Positions 40,459 through 49,864 are shown, counted from the stretch's first letter. The stretch: 64,000 nt of DNA from Bradyrhizobium hereditatis (GCF_020329435.1 NZ_JAGKJK010000003.1:462234-526233), one strand, 5' to 3'. Program-made: numbers and translations. The notes: generated by a model from the letters alone, not told the origin.

Positions 40459-40892
40459 CTGAAGGTCTCCATCTCGACGCGGGTGGCCTCGACCGCACGC
40501 AGCGTCTGGCATTCTGTCTTTGCAATGATCGCAGCTTCGGCTTCGATGAAGGCGCGGACCCGGTCCTGCATCAGCCCCGCGAACGCGGCGGCATCGATCA
40601 GCGCCATCGCCATGGCGTGTTCGAGGTCGCGGCCAACCACCATCCCATACCCTTCGACGCCTCCCAGCTTCACGTGCGCTTCCGCGACCAGCACCTCACC
40701 GAGATGGAAATCGATGCCGCGGACGGTGTCACGCATCGGCAGCATGACCAGGCCGCTGCGGCTCTTGAGCACCTCGACAGCTCCGAGTTCGGGCAAGAGG
40801 TCATCCGCGAGCGCCTTGATTCGGCTCGCATCGCTGCGGGCGAGCGTCTCCAGCAGGCGCCGATGGGCTGCCTGTTCGTCGTCAATCATCAT
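40455..40892 (-). CDS. phnG: PhnG, C-P lyase core subunit
   Basis: 145 residues starting MMIDDEQAAHRRLLETLARS, with GLVMLPMRDTVRG, FHLGEVLVAEAHV and GYGMVVGRDLEHAMAMALID as in PhnG. First structural gene after phnF, 31 bases away, and coupled to phnH. A longer in-frame ORF extends into phnF but is a shadow. Confidence 0.92.
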   Translation of the reverse strand: MMIDDEQAAHRRLLETLARSDASRIKALADDLLPELGAVEVLKSRSGLVMLPMRDTVRGIDFHLGEVLVAEAHVKLGGVEGYGMVVGRDLEHAMAMALIDAAAFAGLMQDRVRAFIEAEAAIIAKTECQTLRAVEATRVEMETFR

Positions 40893-40923
40893 TGGTCTGG
40901 CCCTCCGGCCGGTTGGAGAAACG

Positions 40924-41679
40924 CTATTTGACCCTGCCGCTGCGATGGAGGGAGCGGATCGGAATGTCATCCGCTCCGTCGAACACGAATTGGACTCGGC
41001 TGGCGGCCCAGATGCCTTCCGAGTGGCCGATCGGCACGCCATCCATGTCGGTATCGACCTTGCGAACGACCAGCACCGGCTGGTCGATGTGCTGTTGTAG
41101 GAGCTTTGCTTCCTCCGCGCGGGCCCGACGCGAATGCACGCTGGTCGAGTTGCGGACATAATCGCTGATGCCGTACGTGTGATAGGCTTCCGTGACCGAA
41201 AGCCCTTCGTGCCGTAGCTTTGCCCAGTCAGGAAAGCGCGTCGCACATTGAAACGTGAATCCGAGACCAATGGGCACGCCGTCCGCCAAGCTGCGCCATA
41301 GCAGCTGATGCACTGGCGCGCCCTCGTCGACTTGCAGAGCTTCCGAGACCGACGCCGAAGCCGGCACAATGTGCTCCGCGAGGGTCTCGTCGACGGGCTC
41401 GAAGCCTTGCGACAGCAGGTTCTGCCGGAAGCGGGTCCGCCGACCGACGTGGTAGTTCAGTTTCGGCGCGGCCTCGACGAAGGTTCCGCGCCCCTGCTCT
41501 ACTCTGAGCTTGCCTTCAACTGCGAGCGCAGCAACAGCTCGGCGTACGGAGTGGCGGCCGGCCTCGAACATACGGCACAGTTCCGATTCCGTCGGCAATT
41601 GTGCGCCCGGCGTCAACATACCGGAAGTGATCTTATTCGAGAGTTGGTCCCGAATGGCCTGCCAAGCATCTCTCCCCAT
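40924..41679 (-). CDS. phnF: PhnF, GntR/UTRA-family repressor of the phn operon
   Basis: 251 residues: an N-terminal winged helix (LSNKITSGMLTPGAQLPTES, VRRAVAALAVEGKL) and a UTRA ligand-binding domain (residues about 95-245). PhnF represses phosphonate genes until an effector appears. A perfect palindrome lies 15 bases upstream and is repeated at 35179, giving both a self-regulation site and a second target. Confidence 0.9.
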   Translation of the reverse strand: MGRDAWQAIRDQLSNKITSGMLTPGAQLPTESELCRMFEAGRHSVRRAVAALAVEGKLRVEQGRGTFVEAAPKLNYHVGRRTRFRQNLLSQGFEPVDETLAEHIVPASASVSEALQVDEGAPVHQLLWRSLADGVPIGLGFTFQCATRFPDWAKLRHEGLSVTEAYHTYGISDYVRNSTSVHSRRARAEEAKLLQQHIDQPVLVVRKVDTDMDGVPIGHSEGIWAASRVQFVFDGADDIPIRSLHRSGRVK

Positions 41680-41693
41680 GGGACCCCGCTCAC

Positions 41694-41709
41694 ATTCATT
41701 CGAATGAAT
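41694..41709. promoter_or_regulatory. Probable PhnF operator upstream of phnF
   Basis: ATTCATTCGAATGAAT, identical to the site at 35179. Upstream in transcription direction are two CGTCAT repeats 9 bases apart (41711-41731), a poor Pho-box match. It likely governs the phnFGHIJKLM transcript. Confidence 0.8.
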
Positions 41710-42064
41710 TTGCTTTAGATGACGGACATGACGAGTGTGTGACAGCGACCATCATCAGATCGGAGGCGGGAAGCGAGCAGAGGCAGCACCAGCGCGTCCT
41801 AGAAAAGAACCGCGATTCCGCTTCCACGGTTCGTGATCTCCGGCGCCGATGCTGGTGTCCGCTCGCCTCACCGGCATCGCATCGACGCTCCCGCGATGCG
41901 CCCGGCCGTGGAGCATGACTGGAGGCGCCCGTGCGACAGGTTTCAGTCTAGCTTGGGCCAGCGCCACCGCGCGCCGAGCGATTTTCGTCGGCACAGCGAA
42001 GCCTTTGAAGTGCACCGCTCCGCTGTTGAAGTCCCGCTGGGTGATCGAAATCGAGGTATCGTGT

Positions 42065-42640
42065 GATTACGCTACGGGCCGACGTCAAGGTGGTGCTGGC
42101 AGGACAGGCGCCGATTTTCGCAAGTCGGCGCATACGCTGTCGGCGCCGGTGAGTCCGCTGCACACGAGCCCGTATTGTGGCGACGGCTTCGCGTTCCGCC
42201 GTTCCGCAGCAAGCGCATAGAACGACTCAAGCTTCTGACGTGGGACGGCAGCAGCATGGTGGTGGTGACGAACCGGCTGCACGAAGAACCTAGCCGGCTA
42301 TCCGCGACGGCGTGGTGCATCTAAGTGTCTAAGTGCGACGCAGCTCGCGATGCTCCGAAGGCTAGATGTGAACGCGTGTCTCACGAAGGACTGTGAAGCA
42401 GCCGTCCGTTGTTGACTAAGAGGTGAGGTCTTCGCTGGAACCTGTGGCGCGCACGTATCGTTGGATCGACGAGAAGCTGCTCGCCGGCGATGCGGACGCT
42501 CAAGGGCATGATGTTCGGGAAGCGCTCGGAGCGGCTTGGGGGCTCGCCGTCCAGCTGGCGCGCGAGCTGGGCGACTTGCGGCGGACGCTGCGCCTGGGCC
42601 AACCGTTGCAGGAGACAAGGTCGACGTCTCGATGCGAAAC
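42065..42640 (+). pseudogene. IS66-family remnant (tnpB and start of tnpC)
   Basis: ITLRADVKVVLAGQ, DFRKSAHTLSAPVS, PYCGDGFAF, RIERLKLLTWDGSSMVV and GVVHLS occur in order over three frames, the pattern of IS66 TnpB. From about 42480 LKGMMFGKRSERL matches the N-terminal part of TnpC. The element is truncated and frameshifted. Confidence 0.7.
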
Positions 42641-42912
42641 GGTCTAGCCGACCATATCTTCAAGAACGCAGCACGACTACGTGCAGTCGTTGCACGCCAA
42701 ACTGAGAGGTTACGATGAGGTGGCCCATGATGACGTCAGGGAAGGCGCGAAGGATTTCAGCATTCATAACCTTGGTACCGTTTTTTTCGCCTGCGAGGCG
42801 TGAGCTTTCCGGCTCTTTCTCGGCCAGTGTCTGTTCGGTCGTCGCCGAGTATGCCACCGCAAGTCAACCAGCACCAGCACTACTTTGGCAGATTTATTTG
42901 CGCCGCTGTTTT

Positions 42913-44235
42913 TCAGGGATTCCTCGTTTGCAATATGGGCATCGCTGAGTTGGCGGTCGAAGAATGAGGTCGACGATTGCGTGGCGTATTGCCGGCAGGC
43001 TTGGCTGAGGCGGAGGTCCATTGATTCTTTTTTTTCCGCCCCGCTTGTGCGAGACGACGATGCTGGAGGAAGGCATAAGCGATCATGGTCATGAGTGCGT
43101 GACGGTGGAGACCTTGCCAGGATCGGCCCTCGAAGTGATCAAGCCCGAGTTCCTCTTTCAACTGCTGATGCGCCTGTTCGCAGATCCATCGCGCCTTGAT
43201 CTTGGCAGCCAATGTGCGCAGATCTGTCGCGGCCGGTAGATTGGCGAGATAGTATTTCTTCTCTCCTGAGGTTCTGTGTTCGCCGATCAGCCACGCCTCC
43301 TCGCCGGGAAGATGCTGCTGGCCCTTGTCCTTGATACGCTGGGGTGGTCCATCGGCGATCCGCACCCGAACGGCAGCAAAACGGGCTTTCAATCGACCCT
43401 TGGTCCCGTTTCGCCAACTCACATTTTGCCACTTGGCATCGGCGAGCATGTCCTCGGCTGCCCTCGACAGAATGTCCGGAATGTATCGCTTGCGGGGGCG
43501 GCCCCGCATTGCAACTGGCCAGATCAGCTTGACGCCGACCGGGTACACCTTGAGGTGACGGGGGACGCCAACGGCCCAAGTAAGCCCGCGTGCCGTGAGC
43601 CCTTGTCGAAACGGCGCGCTGAGGCCGTATCCCGCGTCCGCCAGCACACAACCGAAGCGCACGCCGGCTCCCATCACGTGATCAATCTCAGCCAGAGCGA
43701 TCTCTGGCTTGGATCGTGGCGTTCGGTATTCGACCGGTACGCCGGCGCGCTTCAAACGTGCCGTATCACTTGTCCAGTTCTCGGGGAGGAAGAGACGCAA
43801 TGCGAGCATCACTGGCACTTCACCACGCGCAAGCGTCAGCGACACCAGCGTTTGGCAATTCGCCGTTTTGCCGAGAGTCGATGCATATTGCGCAGCGACA
43901 CCGACCGAGCGCTCGCCCTTCTTCGGCATTGCGGTGTCGTCGATGACCAGCACGGCATCGTCGCCGCCGACGAGCCGGTCGGCCTGAACGAGCAGTTCCG
44001 ACTCCAGCGGTGCCGCATCCCAGACGCCGTCAGCGATGAAATGGTGCAACTGATCGTAATCGCCCGCTGCAAAGCGCTCCGCGATCGGCTGAATGCTTTT
44101 GCGCTCACCAGGACCAATCAACCCCGCAATGTAACGCGGACACATCCGTCGCCGGGCCTTATGACCCAAGCGATCTAGGAATGGCTTCAACCAACATTCT
44201 AGCTCATCTTCCCAATCCGGCGTCGCGTTCCCCAT
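42913..44235 (-). CDS. IS701-family DDE transposase
   Basis: About 440 residues from MGNATPDWEDELECWL (an in-frame ATG at 44271 is also possible). FAAGDYDQLHHFIADGVWD, AVLVIDDTAMPKKGERSVGV, GCVLADAGYG and KEELGLDHFEGRSWQGLHRH are characteristic. The frame is intact, so the element may be active. The stop codon is formed right at the element edge. Confidence 0.85.
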   Translation of the reverse strand: MGNATPDWEDELECWLKPFLDRLGHKARRRMCPRYIAGLIGPGERKSIQPIAERFAAGDYDQLHHFIADGVWDAAPLESELLVQADRLVGGDDAVLVIDDTAMPKKGERSVGVAAQYASTLGKTANCQTLVSLTLARGEVPVMLALRLFLPENWTSDTARLKRAGVPVEYRTPRSKPEIALAEIDHVMGAGVRFGCVLADAGYGLSAPFRQGLTARGLTWAVGVPRHLKVYPVGVKLIWPVAMRGRPRKRYIPDILSRAAEDMLADAKWQNVSWRNGTKGRLKARFAAVRVRIADGPPQRIKDKGQQHLPGEEAWLIGEHRTSGEKKYYLANLPAATDLRTLAAKIKARWICEQAHQQLKEELGLDHFEGRSWQGLHRHALMTMIAYAFLQHRRLAQAGRKKKNQWTSASAKPAGNTPRNRRPHSSTANSAMPILQTRNP

Positions 44236-44293
44236 GGTCGGCCCTCCAAAAGCCGACCCCCTATGAATCATTGAAAAATCGATTCGGGAATCC
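42917..44293. mobile_element. IS701-like insertion sequence
   Basis: Ends read GGATTCCTCG (42917) and, on the other strand, GGATTCCCGA (from 44293), short imperfect inverted repeats around a single transposase gene. No clear target duplication is visible. It inserted 8 bases beyond the phosphonopyruvate decarboxylase stop. Confidence 0.7.
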
Positions 44294-44301
44294 TGATAGG
44301 C

Positions 44302-45474
44302 TCACCAAACCGGCAAATCTGCCAAAGTAGTGCCAGGTTGCGGACTCAATACTTGACGTCCCATTGCGACCAAATAATCCTTTTTGTACTCCGTTAATCG
44401 CCGGTCTGGTCGAGGCAGTTTTCCAAAACTCTGGAGGCCGCACCGAATCTCGATGAATCCTGGCCTAGACGAGCTGGCAATTTCTGTGAGCTCCGCTTCC
44501 AGGCGACTTTGATTCGCCACGCGCCGCGGATGTGAATACCCCAAGCCTTCCGCAATTTTCACGAAATCCACGGAGTTTGAGCTGGTCGCAAAGCCACCAG
44601 CAGAATTGTGGCACCCGTTGTTAAGCACGATATGTCTGAACTTAGTATTTCGAAGTGGGGCTACAGAACTGCTAAGTCCGTGCATTAAGAAGGAACCATC
44701 TCCATCGATGCAGTAAACATTCCGGTCGGGATCAGCTTGAGATACTCCTATCGCGAAGCTAGATGTAAACCCCATTCCGCCAACACAGGGTAGATGAACA
44801 TAGCTTCGTCCACACTCTCTCGATGAATAAAGCATTATCTCTCGAGCCGCGTAACCTGTGCTGCTGAATACAATGCTGCTTTCAGGAATAGTGCGGACTA
44901 TTGTATCAATGACCGCTAGGCGGTCGATGCTCTCATCGAAGCTAATTAGATGTTCTCTTGCTCTTATCGAACTATCTGTTTGTGAGAGTGTCGCGCCTTT
45001 GCTAACGAGCAGAGCAGCGTTACGGCGGTCCCGGACACTTGTCTCAACATAGGCTTGGATAGGGTCCGTGCTCGTATCGGCAGTCACCCTGAGCGGGTCC
45101 ATGCCTAAGAGCTCCAGAAATTTCAGCGTGTGACCACCCATGACCATGTGCTGTGGCTCATCTACAGTCCCTGGCTCACCACGCCACCCGATGATCAAAA
45201 TGAGCGGGATATCGTATACAGCTGGTGAGAACATTGACAAAAGCGGATTAAGTGCATTCGGCAGCCCGGAATTTTGCATATAGACGCAACAAGGGCGCCC
45301 AGTGGCCATGCTTTGCCCCGCCGCCAGCGACACGGCACTTCCCTCACATGAGGCAATCTGGTGATCAAACATTGGACTGCCGATCACTTCAGCAATGAAG
45401 GATTCGAGGGTGGAGTCCGGCACACCGCAGACGTATTGAACGCCCACGTGAGCTAGGATATCAAGCAGTGACAT
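44302..45474 (-). CDS. Phosphonopyruvate decarboxylase
   Basis: About 390 residues from MSLLDILAHVGVQYVCGVPD (GAGGA 8 bases upstream; an in-frame ATG at 45504 is possible). It is a thiamine-diphosphate enzyme converting phosphonopyruvate to phosphonoacetaldehyde, the step that pulls the PEP mutase equilibrium forward. Substrate-side motifs CEGSAVSLAAGQSMATGR and YMQNSGLPNALNPLLSM, and the cofactor motif IDGDGSFLMHGLSS with VLNNGCHNSAGG, are clear. It closes the PEP mutase operon transcribed from 50.8 kb; sulfopyruvate decarboxylase is the nearest alternative. Confidence 0.88.
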   Translation of the reverse strand: MSLLDILAHVGVQYVCGVPDSTLESFIAEVIGSPMFDHQIASCEGSAVSLAAGQSMATGRPCCVYMQNSGLPNALNPLLSMFSPAVYDIPLILIIGWRGEPGTVDEPQHMVMGGHTLKFLELLGMDPLRVTADTSTDPIQAYVETSVRDRRNAALLVSKGATLSQTDSSIRAREHLISFDESIDRLAVIDTIVRTIPESSIVFSSTGYAAREIMLYSSRECGRSYVHLPCVGGMGFTSSFAIGVSQADPDRNVYCIDGDGSFLMHGLSSSVAPLRNTKFRHIVLNNGCHNSAGGFATSSNSVDFVKIAEGLGYSHPRRVANQSRLEAELTEIASSSRPGFIEIRCGLQSFGKLPRPDRRLTEYKKDYLVAMGRQVLSPQPGTTLADLPVW

Positions 45475-45589
45475 GATTCGAAATCCTCGCGAACGCGATT
45501 CCAAGCGTTGGGCCGCTTCTCCACTTTGGTATTGAGACGAGATCCTTGGCCCGAGTATTCCACCACGCGCAATCGCAAGTTCTTACCGA

Positions 45590-46096
45590 CTACGTACGGC
45601 TAAGACACTTGAGCTTCTCCCGCGCAGGGAGGCTGTCTTCTACCCTCCTCGTCAGCTCTGTGAGTGGGATCATAACTTCTCCGATCTCCAGGTAGAGGAT
45701 GTGCCGTGATGTCTTGGGCTGCAGGAGACGTCTGCTCAGCGCCGCATGACGTACAACCTCTTGATCTACTACGACGTCGTCCCGCCAGCTCGAAACAGAT
45801 ATTAGCGAGTGGTCATCATAGTCGACGAGCATCGCCGGCACGCGATTCGCTCCGATGTTATTTGAGAGGGCCCAATACCTATGATGTCCGTCCAGAAGAA
45901 TCAGACCGTGGCGATCAACCAAGATTGGTGTCGTGAAGTATCCGAACTCGCGAATACTACGACAGAGGCGCCAGGCATATTGGCTGTCAATATGCTCGTG
46001 CGGTTTAATCTCGCTCGGCCGCAACAAGTACACCGGCTGGTTGGTTGTCGTCACATAATGAGTTGCTAGTGGGTGAGTGGAAATATCGGGCGTCAT
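45590..46096 (-). CDS. ParB/Srx-fold protein resembling free serine kinase (SerK/SbnI)
   Basis: A 168-residue single-domain protein with VYLLRPSEIKPHEHID (candidate catalytic Glu at 34) and LILLDGHHRYWAL (residues 66-77), the phosphate-binding GHHR motif of ParB-fold kinases. It is too short for a chromosome-partitioning ParB and lacks its DNA-binding part. SerK and SbnI use this fold to phosphorylate free serine; SbnI feeds O-phosphoserine to a PLP enzyme in siderophore synthesis. The PLP-enzyme gene two genes upstream suggests a similar division of labour (inference). Confidence 0.6.
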   Translation of the reverse strand: MTPDISTHPLATHYVTTTNQPVYLLRPSEIKPHEHIDSQYAWRLCRSIREFGYFTTPILVDRHGLILLDGHHRYWALSNNIGANRVPAMLVDYDDHSLISVSSWRDDVVVDQEVVRHAALSRRLLQPKTSRHILYLEIGEVMIPLTELTRRVEDSLPAREKLKCLSRT

Positions 46097-46185
46097 CGGG
46101 TACCGTGGTTGTGCGCGAGTATCGTCTCTATGCAGCGGGAGGTGTCACGGACCGTAACCAGCCGCTGTCGAGGTGGCATTCGGAA

Positions 46186-48372
46186 TCATCCGGTGAGAGC
46201 CGTATTGAAGCTCGTGCTCGGGCGCATCGCCTGGAAAACGGCAGCCTCGTTCAGGAAGTAGTATCCTCCTAGTTCGACAGGTTTGCCGACCGAGCAGGCA
46301 AGTTCTCTCAGAATTTGTCCTTGGCGCTTACGGAGCTCGTTTCCTATTTGACTAAAACGCCCTTTGCCGTTCAAGTGAATGGAGAGCCAATTGGCCCAAT
46401 TCTTAGCTAAAAAGAAATGGATCACGCGTGTGTCCATTGGTGCACACTCAGCGTCCTCAGCAACGCTCTGCCGAATGACGCGCATCGAGTGCTCAAGACC
46501 AGCGGCAAGCATTTCAACAGACTGGTCCCTACGCTCACGAGCGATGTGGCGATAGGCGCCAACAAACGCCCATCCGTCGGCAATCGGATTCCACCGAAGA
46601 AAATTCTGACGAAGAAACTCTTGAAAGATCCTGGGTGCGGTGCCGCCGGTTCCAACCTCAAAGAGGCAGCCGCCGCGGGACAATCGGGAATACGATTGCA
46701 CGGCGTGTTTGTTAGTCCCAGCCAACGCAAAGAGCAGTTCCGAAAGATAGTCTCTCAACACGTTTCCTACGGCTGCTATTACACTTTGCCCACTGCGGAG
46801 TTGCTGAAGCACGAATCTCGTTGCGTCTCGAATCTCCATAATGCGGACGTCTCTCCGCTCTGACCTATCAAGACTCAAGAATGCTTCGACTTTCTTGATG
46901 ATCTCGCGATGATGTGGGCGATTGCGGTCGAGCCAGAAAACAGCCGGACATCGCATTTCGCGGGCCTTCCGCATGGTCATCTCTATCCAATCCGCAACGG
47001 CAGATGCTGAGGCGGTGATCATGCGCCAAATGCCGCCACACTCTATTCGGTGCTGCGAAAGTATGGCTCCCCTTCCATCCACCACGCGAACGTTACCCGC
47101 ACCAGTAATCCCGAAGGTCGTCTCCTGTGCTCCGTACTCTTCGGCGGAATCTCTTGTCAGTCCCACGATCGCAATGTGCTGGACCTGATCCGGCCGAAGT
47201 AACCCAAAGGTCTTGAAGTCGTCGATCAACGCGTCGTAGAAGCCGGAGTAGGAGCTGTCAGGGATGACAAACTTCGCAGCGCCGGCGATCCCCTCAGTCG
47301 CCGAGACCCGGCCTCCGCTGACGATCGCGTCGGCCATTGCTCGTGCAATGCTCGGACCGTTGCGCGCATGCAAATGAGAAACTGCCTCCCCTGGGTTGAC
47401 CGCTAGCCACGGTCCTTCAAGCCCCGCCGAATAGATCAGCTTCTTAAAGACATCGGCATCAGCAATATGATTAGCTGCATCTGCGACAGCACATAAGCCG
47501 AGTCCGGGATTCACATCCCGCGACTCAAGCTCTTCGCCGAAATGCTCGTACACTCGGCGATAATAGGCCTTGACCGCTTCAGCGAATATTTGTTCGTCAG
47601 CCTTGAGCGCGTTACATTTGAGCTGAAGCGAGAATACGAGCGAGCGATTCTTTGCATCTTCGAGCGCGTTGTAGAGGAAATGTCTAAGGTCGCTTTGCTG
47701 CATAACGGAGAAGGAGGCAACGTCCCCATCTTCCAGCTCGACGCAATCCTTCAGAATCGACACTTCGCCGCTGTCACAGAGGAACTCAATGCGCAGGCTC
47801 TGCTGTTGGACGGCGAAAATAGAATGCTCTGTCGATCTGAAATCGCCGCTCTTCATAGAAGCGACTTGGCAACTAGATGCAAGCGCAGGGAGGACGACAC
47901 TGGTCTCCTGTGCGGTCGCTCTTGCTGGCCGCGCGCTCTCTAACTGACGAACCATCGTTCCCTGGCGAAGCAGTTTGTTTATGACACTTCCGAGCAAGCG
48001 GTCGTATCTAGCCTTTGTTAGCGACGCCTCAGTATTGGGAGAAGGGCGGCAATAGTCTTCCAGCGGGAAGCCGACTTCCTGGAGTTCTTTGACCGCGGCG
48101 CGAAGCTGGACGGCATTCGCACTGATGCACGGGGGTTTGATCACAACGGACCCCGGATTGGAAACGATCCTGCCGAGCACCGCCTGCAGGCTGCAGGAGT
48201 TTTCGCTGCGCGCGCCGCGATAGCCGAATTCCGACAATATTAGCCCACACAAGGACACATCCATCTCTTCGATCTCAAGGTCGACCTCTCTCGAGAAGAC
48301 CTTGATGATTGGAGATAGCGAATACCATGCCACCAGAGGGCTCTCATCGGTCTTGCAATAAATGACTTTCAT
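46186..48372 (-). CDS. Divergent monomeric-type isocitrate dehydrogenase homologue
   Basis: 728 residues, the usual length of the monomeric NADP-dependent enzyme. Family segments are recognisable in order: YSLSPIIKVFSREVDLEIEE, ARYDRLLGSVINKLLRQG, LVFSLQLKCNALK, AAKFVIPDSSYSGFYDALID, ECGGIWRMITASA, CPAVFWLDRNRPHHREI, IAAVGNVLRDYLSEL and LGGYYFLNEAA. By memory alignment the substrate Ser, Asn, Arg, Lys and Tyr are kept, but an expected metal Asp (in VDASMP of the housekeeping enzyme) is Ala, and the AHD of the metal site is PHH. Inside a PEP mutase operon, this points to a different, perhaps phosphonate, substrate (inference). Confidence 0.75.
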   Translation of the reverse strand: MKVIYCKTDESPLVAWYSLSPIIKVFSREVDLEIEEMDVSLCGLILSEFGYRGARSENSCSLQAVLGRIVSNPGSVVIKPPCISANAVQLRAAVKELQEVGFPLEDYCRPSPNTEASLTKARYDRLLGSVINKLLRQGTMVRQLESARPARATAQETSVVLPALASSCQVASMKSGDFRSTEHSIFAVQQQSLRIEFLCDSGEVSILKDCVELEDGDVASFSVMQQSDLRHFLYNALEDAKNRSLVFSLQLKCNALKADEQIFAEAVKAYYRRVYEHFGEELESRDVNPGLGLCAVADAANHIADADVFKKLIYSAGLEGPWLAVNPGEAVSHLHARNGPSIARAMADAIVSGGRVSATEGIAGAAKFVIPDSSYSGFYDALIDDFKTFGLLRPDQVQHIAIVGLTRDSAEEYGAQETTFGITGAGNVRVVDGRGAILSQHRIECGGIWRMITASASAVADWIEMTMRKAREMRCPAVFWLDRNRPHHREIIKKVEAFLSLDRSERRDVRIMEIRDATRFVLQQLRSGQSVIAAVGNVLRDYLSELLFALAGTNKHAVQSYSRLSRGGCLFEVGTGGTAPRIFQEFLRQNFLRWNPIADGWAFVGAYRHIARERRDQSVEMLAAGLEHSMRVIRQSVAEDAECAPMDTRVIHFFLAKNWANWLSIHLNGKGRFSQIGNELRKRQGQILRELACSVGKPVELGGYYFLNEAAVFQAMRPSTSFNTALTG

Positions 48373-48412
48373 CTGAGACCGCCAATGGGGACGAGCTTCG
48401 TTCTGAGCCTTG

Positions 48413-49777
48413 CTACGCTGCCAAATGCGCTGGTCCCGTGGCCTCCACGAGGCTCCGCCTCACATCGGCAGGGCCAGCTATACATTGCACGTAAGAACCA
48501 GGCAGGACGGTAAAGTCCTGGCTGCCGTACGAACCCGTTACGTGGACGACTATCTCGCTATTCCGGGGAACTAGATTTCGATCGATGGCATTGAGGACAC
48601 CCGTCAAGACCATGGTCATCGACCACTCTCGGAGATCTCTGGGATCCGCCGGCAAACTCAATCCGGTTTCCGCAAGTATCTTTCTAAGAACAGGATATCG
48701 ATGAAGACACTCGTATAGAGACACGACGATCCCCGACCCGCCCTGCTCGGATAGGATCTCGCGGATCAGGTCCCTTGTCATCGGGTTTCGACTATAGAAC
48801 GTCGAGTCTATGATCTCATTGACTTGGTAAGTCCTGGCGGGAAAGAACGGGGAGGTAGCCTGGGTATACAAGCCGGTATCTGAATCGAACTCGTATTCGG
48901 GCAGGCATTCCCTTGAGAGAAGATCTAGCACCAGGTCTGGTGTGCCAAGGTGTTGCACTAACAGCCATTGCCGGCTTTTGCCGATATCCACTCCCATGTC
49001 TGAAAGCACTTCCAAACCGAATTGGTGCCCTAGGAGACCAAAGGCGCTTGAGACGGCCTGCGCTTGAACCCGCATCTTTTCAGCTCGGGCGGGGCCCAAA
49101 TGGTCGAGTTCAAAGAAAGCACGAACCGCGTCGGCCATTCTGTAATTGTTCAAGTCGTATGTATGCCATAGAGTCAAGCCCAGGTTCTCTTTAAGATATT
49201 GAGAATTCTCATGAACGAACGCTCGAGTAATTTGCTTTACAAGCGCTCCGTCTTCCGCCTCAACAGAGAAAACCGGATTGAGTCGCCGTAGTACGGGATC
49301 TTCGGAAAGTGAGCTGCTCCATAGCTTCGAAAGGCCTGCCTTCGGCACGACGATAGCAATTCGGAGTTGGTGGGGTTCGATGATCTTGCACTCGATCGCT
49401 CGTGCGACCGCATCACGAAGCGCGCCGCCCTTATTGCCAGATGTAGGTGTAACGATGAGTACCGACTCGCCGGTAGCTCGGATATGGGCGATCGCTCGAG
49501 CTACCATAACGAGGGACGCAAAAGTCTTCGTGGTCCTTGTGCGAGGATTCCCAGATAGGTTCAGGAGCTTTATGTTGCGACCCAGATAGTCTCCAAGACG
49601 GTATAATTCGATTTTTGCCACATCAAAAAAGTCGATAAGCTGTCTGTCCAGTGTAGGGAGACTGTAGTCGGGAACGAATCCGGACTCCGCGCTCGGCCGG
49701 CCGCTGTCAGGCTTACAAGCGTCGCCGGCCAGCTTTATCTTGTTGTAGTACCTGACGATTGCACTGTCGCTGGCCAT
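48413..49777 (-). CDS. PLP-dependent fold-type II enzyme, DUF6002-like
   Basis: About 454 residues from the ATG at 49777, which has a strong GGAGGG site 7 bases upstream (an in-frame ATG at 49807 is weaker). NLSGNPRTRTTKTFASLVMV carries the likely PLP lysine (TTK), followed by VTPTSGNKGGALRDAVARA, resembling the phosphate-cradle region of threonine-synthase/cysteine-synthase folds; KLWSSSLSEDPVLR and LVQHLGTPDLV fit DUF6002 proteins as I remember them. Such enzymes do beta-replacement or elimination on serine-type substrates. It lies between PEP mutase and the isocitrate dehydrogenase homologue in one operon. Substrate unknown. Confidence 0.65.
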   Translation of the reverse strand: MASDSAIVRYYNKIKLAGDACKPDSGRPSAESGFVPDYSLPTLDRQLIDFFDVAKIELYRLGDYLGRNIKLLNLSGNPRTRTTKTFASLVMVARAIAHIRATGESVLIVTPTSGNKGGALRDAVARAIECKIIEPHQLRIAIVVPKAGLSKLWSSSLSEDPVLRRLNPVFSVEAEDGALVKQITRAFVHENSQYLKENLGLTLWHTYDLNNYRMADAVRAFFELDHLGPARAEKMRVQAQAVSSAFGLLGHQFGLEVLSDMGVDIGKSRQWLLVQHLGTPDLVLDLLSRECLPEYEFDSDTGLYTQATSPFFPARTYQVNEIIDSTFYSRNPMTRDLIREILSEQGGSGIVVSLYECLHRYPVLRKILAETGLSLPADPRDLREWSMTMVLTGVLNAIDRNLVPRNSEIVVHVTGSYGSQDFTVLPGSYVQCIAGPADVRRSLVEATGPAHLAA

Positions 49778-49864
49778 TTGCGTCCCTCCGGATTGGACTT
49801 GATCCATTTGTTTTCACACTTAACGGGAATCCTGCCCTCTTGCGACGCCTAGAGGGCTATCGAC

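Noticed and set aside
45590..46096. ParB partitioning protein and therefore a plasmid replicon
   Set aside because: It has only the small N-terminal fold, lacks a helix-turn-helix part, and no parA or repABC is nearby.
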